DNA of 9,438 bases from Gammaproteobacteria bacterium (lineage in GTDB: Bacteria; Pseudomonadota; Gammaproteobacteria; Chromatiales; Chromatiaceae). The position numbers and the translations under genes were made by a program. The stretch spans positions 1-9,438 of the forward strand of contig SBFV01000392.1 in the NCBI GenBank assembly GCA_006227775.1, in the 5' to 3' direction. The notes under the pieces are model-generated. The model was given only the letters and a program-made list of their open reading frames with translations, was not told the DNA's origin and did no database searches. Shown one piece after another: positions 4,952 through 9,438 of the stretch. How positions within the stretch are numbered: position 1 is the first letter of the stretch; each line of letters starts with the position of its first letter.

Positions 4952-7291
4952 TCCGATTGCCTCCGCCGAACCCTCTTCATGTTCCCGGCGGCCCCGCTGC
5001 CGCACCAGCCGCACGATGTCCGCCAAGGGCAGGGGCTTGCTATAGAGATATCCCTGATAGATGCCGCAGCCCTCGGCCTCCAGAAAGTCCCGCTGGGCCT
5101 GGGTCTCCACCCCCTCGGCCACCACCTCGATGCTCAGGCTGTCGGCCATGCCGATGATGGTCCGCACGATGATGTCGTCCGTGGCCTGGATGCCGATGTT
5201 GTGGACGAAGGCCTGGTCGATCTTGAGCTGGGACAGGGGCAACTGGGTCAGGTAGGCCAGGGAGGAATAGCCGGTGCCGAAGTCGTCCAGGGAAAAGCTG
5301 ACCCCCAGTGACTTCAGGGCGTTCATCTTGCGCACGCTGTCGCCGACGTCGGCGAGGATGGCGCCTTCGGTCAGTTCCAGCTTGAGACGGTCGGGCGCGA
5401 TGGCCTGGCGACGCAAGGTGCGCCGGACCGCGTCCACGAAATCCAGGTCGCGCAACTGGCGGGGGCTGACATTGACGGCGAGCTGGAGGTTACCGAGCCG
5501 GGGGTCTCCTTCCCACTCCTTGAGCCGGGCGCAGACCTGATCCAGGACCCATTGACCGATGGGGACGATGAGCCCCGTCTCCTCCGCCAGGGGGATGAAG
5601 GTCAGGGGCGAGACCATGCCCCGTTCCGGATGCCGCCAGCGCAGCAGGGCTTCGGCCCCCAGGGGGCGGCTATCGGTGGCGACCTGCACCTGGTAGTGGA
5701 GGACGAATTCGTCGTTGGCCAGGGCGCGGCGCAGGTCGGTCGCCAGGAAGGCGCGCTGGGAGACCCGGGACTCCATCTCCGGGTCGAAGACGCAAAGCCG
5801 GTTGCGGCCCTGGGTCTTGGCCTGATACATGGCGATGTCGGCCTTCTTCAGTAGTTCTTCGGGGGTGGTGGTCGCTGGGTCCCGGCCGAAGAGGACCAGG
5901 CCGATGCTGGGGGTGCTGAGGTAGTCGTGGCCGGCGAGCTGGTAACTGGCGTTGAGGGCGGCGAGGATGCGCTTGCCCCCCTCCGCGGCCAGGATTTGCG
6001 CCTGCTCCGCATCGGGGCTGAGTTCTTCGAGCAATACAATGAATTCGTCACCGCCCAGGCGGGCTACGGTGCCCTTGGGTCCGGCCTGATCCTGGAGGCG
6101 CCGCGCCACTTCCTGCAAGAGCAGGTCGCCGATGCCATGGCCCAGGGTCTCGTTGAGGGCGCGGAAGTTATCCAGGTCGATGAGCAGCAGAGCAGCCTGG
6201 TGCAGGTGGCGGGCGCTGGCGGCCAGGGCCAGGTTGAGGCGTTCCGCCAGCAATTGACGGTTGGGCAGCTTGGTGAGGCTGTCATGGGAGCTGAGATGGG
6301 CGATGCGCTCCAGGATCTCCTTGCGCTCGGTGATGTCCCGGGCATAGGCGACGAAGACGGGCTCGCCGCGTCGCTTCATGGCGGCGAGGGTGATCTCCAG
6401 GGGAAATTCGGCGCCGTCGGCGCGCAGTCCGGCGATCTCCAGGGTCTTGTTCGGCTGGAGCGCGGGGCTGGCGGCCAGGGCCCGCGCCAACCACTGACGC
6501 TGAGCCTCGCGGAACAGGGGTGGCAGCAGGGCAGCGGCGAAATCCTCACCCAGGATCTGGGCGGTGCGCCAGCCGAAGATGCGCTCCGCCTGGGCATTCC
6601 AGCCCGTGACCCGGCCAGCGCCGTCCAGCTCGATGACACCGTCCGGGGAGGCATCGACCAGCATCTTGATCCGCTCCAGGTGATCCTTCAGGCACTCGTC
6701 CGCGGCGCGCAGTTCCTGCTCGACCCGCCGGCGTTCGGCGATCTCGCGGATCAGGTGGGTGGTATTCGCGGTCAGGGAACTGTAGATGGCGAGGACCAGG
6801 CTGACGAGGACGCTGGCGGACCCCTGCATCCCCTCGGCGGCCCGGGCCTTGGCGGTCTCCAGGTCCAGGCCGGTCTGGCAATTCAGCACCACCTTGGCCA
6901 GGTAGCGATCCTTTTCCAGGATGTGGGAGGCCAACCAGCGGGTGAGCAGGGATAGCAGTTCCGGGACCTGTTCTTCCGTTGGCCGCCCCGCTGCTTCTTC
7001 CTTCTGCCGATGGATGCTGGCGATGAAGGCCTGGTGTTCGGCGCTGTGGGCGGTTTCCGTCTGATCGCCGGCAAGATATTCGCCCCAGATGCTCTCCTCG
7101 GTCGCGAAGTGATAGCGGGTGTAATCGACCAGGCTGGCGAGGATGACATCCAGGCCCAGTTCCCGCGAGGGGAAGGCGACGTGGGTGGCGAGGTCGTTGA
7201 GGATCTCGACCAGGTGTTGGTGTTGCTCGTCGATGCGCCCGATGCCCGTGGCGAAGTTGTCGTTCCAGGGGAAGATGTCGATGCTGCTCAT
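4934..7291 (-). CDS. Hemerythrin-PAS-GGDEF-EAL protein (cyclic-di-GMP turnover sensor)
   Basis: This 785-residue cytosolic signalling protein probably tunes cyclic-di-GMP in response to O2 or redox state. Residues 1-135 form a bacteriohemerythrin domain with all di-iron ligands: H24, H61, E65 (HxxxE), H82, H86 (HxxxH), H123 and D128 (HxxxxD). Residues about 140-210 are a helical, charged linker. A PAS domain covers about 209-325, ending in the usual DITERK. The GGDEF domain (about 330-500) has an intact GGDEF at 413-417 but no RxxD inhibitory site just before it. The EAL domain (about 515-765) keeps EALLRW (547-552), ELTE (639-642), DDFGTGYSS (669-677), KID (690-692) and AEGVET (725-730), so it should be an active phosphodiesterase. 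No membrane helix is clear. No Shine-Dalgarno precedes the ATG at 7291, but the domain start fits. Repeat copy B ends 69 bases upstream. Confidence 0.93.
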   Translation of the reverse strand: MSSIDIFPWNDNFATGIGRIDEQHQHLVEILNDLATHVAFPSRELGLDVILASLVDYTRYHFATEESIWGEYLAGDQTETAHSAEHQAFIASIHRQKEEAAGRPTEEQVPELLSLLTRWLASHILEKDRYLAKVVLNCQTGLDLETAKARAAEGMQGSASVLVSLVLAIYSSLTANTTHLIREIAERRRVEQELRAADECLKDHLERIKMLVDASPDGVIELDGAGRVTGWNAQAERIFGWRTAQILGEDFAAALLPPLFREAQRQWLARALAASPALQPNKTLEIAGLRADGAEFPLEITLAAMKRRGEPVFVAYARDITERKEILERIAHLSSHDSLTKLPNRQLLAERLNLALAASARHLHQAALLLIDLDNFRALNETLGHGIGDLLLQEVARRLQDQAGPKGTVARLGGDEFIVLLEELSPDAEQAQILAAEGGKRILAALNASYQLAGHDYLSTPSIGLVLFGRDPATTTPEELLKKADIAMYQAKTQGRNRLCVFDPEMESRVSQRAFLATDLRRALANDEFVLHYQVQVATDSRPLGAEALLRWRHPERGMVSPLTFIPLAEETGLIVPIGQWVLDQVCARLKEWEGDPRLGNLQLAVNVSPRQLRDLDFVDAVRRTLRRQAIAPDRLKLELTEGAILADVGDSVRKMNALKSLGVSFSLDDFGTGYSSLAYLTQLPLSQLKIDQAFVHNIGIQATDDIIVRTIIGMADSLSIEVVAEGVETQAQRDFLEAEGCGIYQGYLYSKPLPLADIVRLVRQRGRREHEEGSAEAIGQISNH

Positions 7292-7311
7292 GGTGTCAGG
7301 CCGGTAGCTAG

Positions 7312-7390
7312 CGGTGTCCCGTCTTCAGGTCCTACCCATCCGGATCCATTATGTTTTCACGGGTCGGGTAATGCCTGGCGGGGGACACCG
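7312..7390. repeat. 9-bp inverted repeat linking repeat copy B to the hemerythrin leader
   Basis: CGGTGTCCC (7312-7320) and GGGACACCG (7382-7390) are perfect complements. The second lies inside repeat copy B, where it forms part of that element's own right arm and second hairpin. Pairing with 7312-7320 would compete with that fold. Copy A has no such partner noted downstream, so it may be chance. Confidence 0.5.
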
Positions 7391-7460
7391 TGAATCCGTC
7401 CCTGGAGGCTTGACGACCGCATCCCCGCGGTCATCACCCCCGCCAGGCACCACCCGACCC
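7361..7460 (-). repeat. 100-bp structured palindromic repeat, copy B (between metH and the hemerythrin gene)
   Basis: Read on the minus strand, this copy also starts GGGTCGG, ends CCGACCC and is exactly 100 bases. Positions 1-24 pair with 77-100 with two G-T wobbles and no mismatch. The inner hairpin GACCGC/GCGGTC lies at 7415-7432. Compared with copy A there are 17 substitutions. In the outer stem three pairs changed on both sides (positions 9/92, 12/89, 14/87), and two changed from G-C to G-T (10/91, 11/90). The element starts 31 bases after the metH stop and ends 69 bases before the hemerythrin ATG. A -10-like CATAAT follows it by 7 nt. It could serve as the metH transcript end, as a leader element of the next gene, or neither. 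Confidence 0.9.
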
Positions 7461-7491
7461 TCCCTGGATAGGTTTACAGCGCATGGCATGG

Positions 7492-9438
<1,947 letters not shown>

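Noticed and set aside
5927..6955. Long open frame (342 codons) on the plus strand inside the hemerythrin-GGDEF-EAL gene
   Set aside because: It is antisense to a gene with intact PAS, GGDEF and other conserved motifs. Its Gly/Gln/Ala/Val-rich product is what a GC-rich coding strand gives in reverse, and it has no domain of its own.
7292..7491. Possible cobalamin riboswitch for metH in the structured gap
   Set aside because: This gap is downstream of metH, not upstream. The structure there is the 100-bp repeat, and it shows no B12-box-like sequence that I recognise. Any metH riboswitch would lie beyond the window edge.

Overview
The window looks like chromosomal DNA of a GC-rich gammaproteobacterium, most likely a purple sulfur bacterium (Chromatiaceae) or a close relative. 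This placement is inferred from gene content: an oxygen-independent ubiquinone pair (ubiV, ubiT) close to the E. coli proteins, a proteobacterial cobalamin-dependent MetH, a hemerythrin-PAS-GGDEF-EAL sensor, and a small secreted Gly/Tyr/Trp-rich protein resembling sulfur globule envelope proteins. No marker gene settles the genus.

Layout. Bases 1-2130 hold two plus-strand envelope genes: an unrecognised four-helix inner-membrane protein (32-502) and an OprB-type outer-membrane porin (748-2124). This part is visibly less GC-rich than the rest. The 325-base gap 2125-2449 carries a 100-bp structured repeat (copy A, 2275-2374). Then come ubiV (2450-3346) and ubiT (3510-4211) on the plus strand. 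UbiT carries an unusual Gly/His repeat insertion inside its SCP2 domain. A 294-base convergent gap (4212-4505) holds a short tandem repeat, a C/G-rich interspersed-type repeat and a strong palindrome. The remaining genes are on the minus strand: the Gly/aromatic-rich secreted protein (4506-4853), the hemerythrin-PAS-GGDEF-EAL protein (4934-7291), copy B of the 100-bp repeat (7361-7460), and the C-terminal half of metH (7492 to the window edge).

How the parts may work together. UbiV and UbiT belong to the O2-independent ubiquinone pathway. The di-iron hemerythrin domain probably lets the cyclic-di-GMP enzyme respond to O2 or redox state. A sulfur globule-like protein would fit a sulfur-oxidising anaerobe or microaerophile. 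The most unexpected signal is the 100-bp repeat. Its two copies are 83% identical without gaps, lie about 70-75 bp upstream of ubiV and of the hemerythrin gene in the same orientation relative to each, and differ by paired changes that preserve a 24-bp stem. It could be a cis-regulatory or terminator RNA fold, or a small non-autonomous palindromic repeat family. Two copies cannot decide between these.
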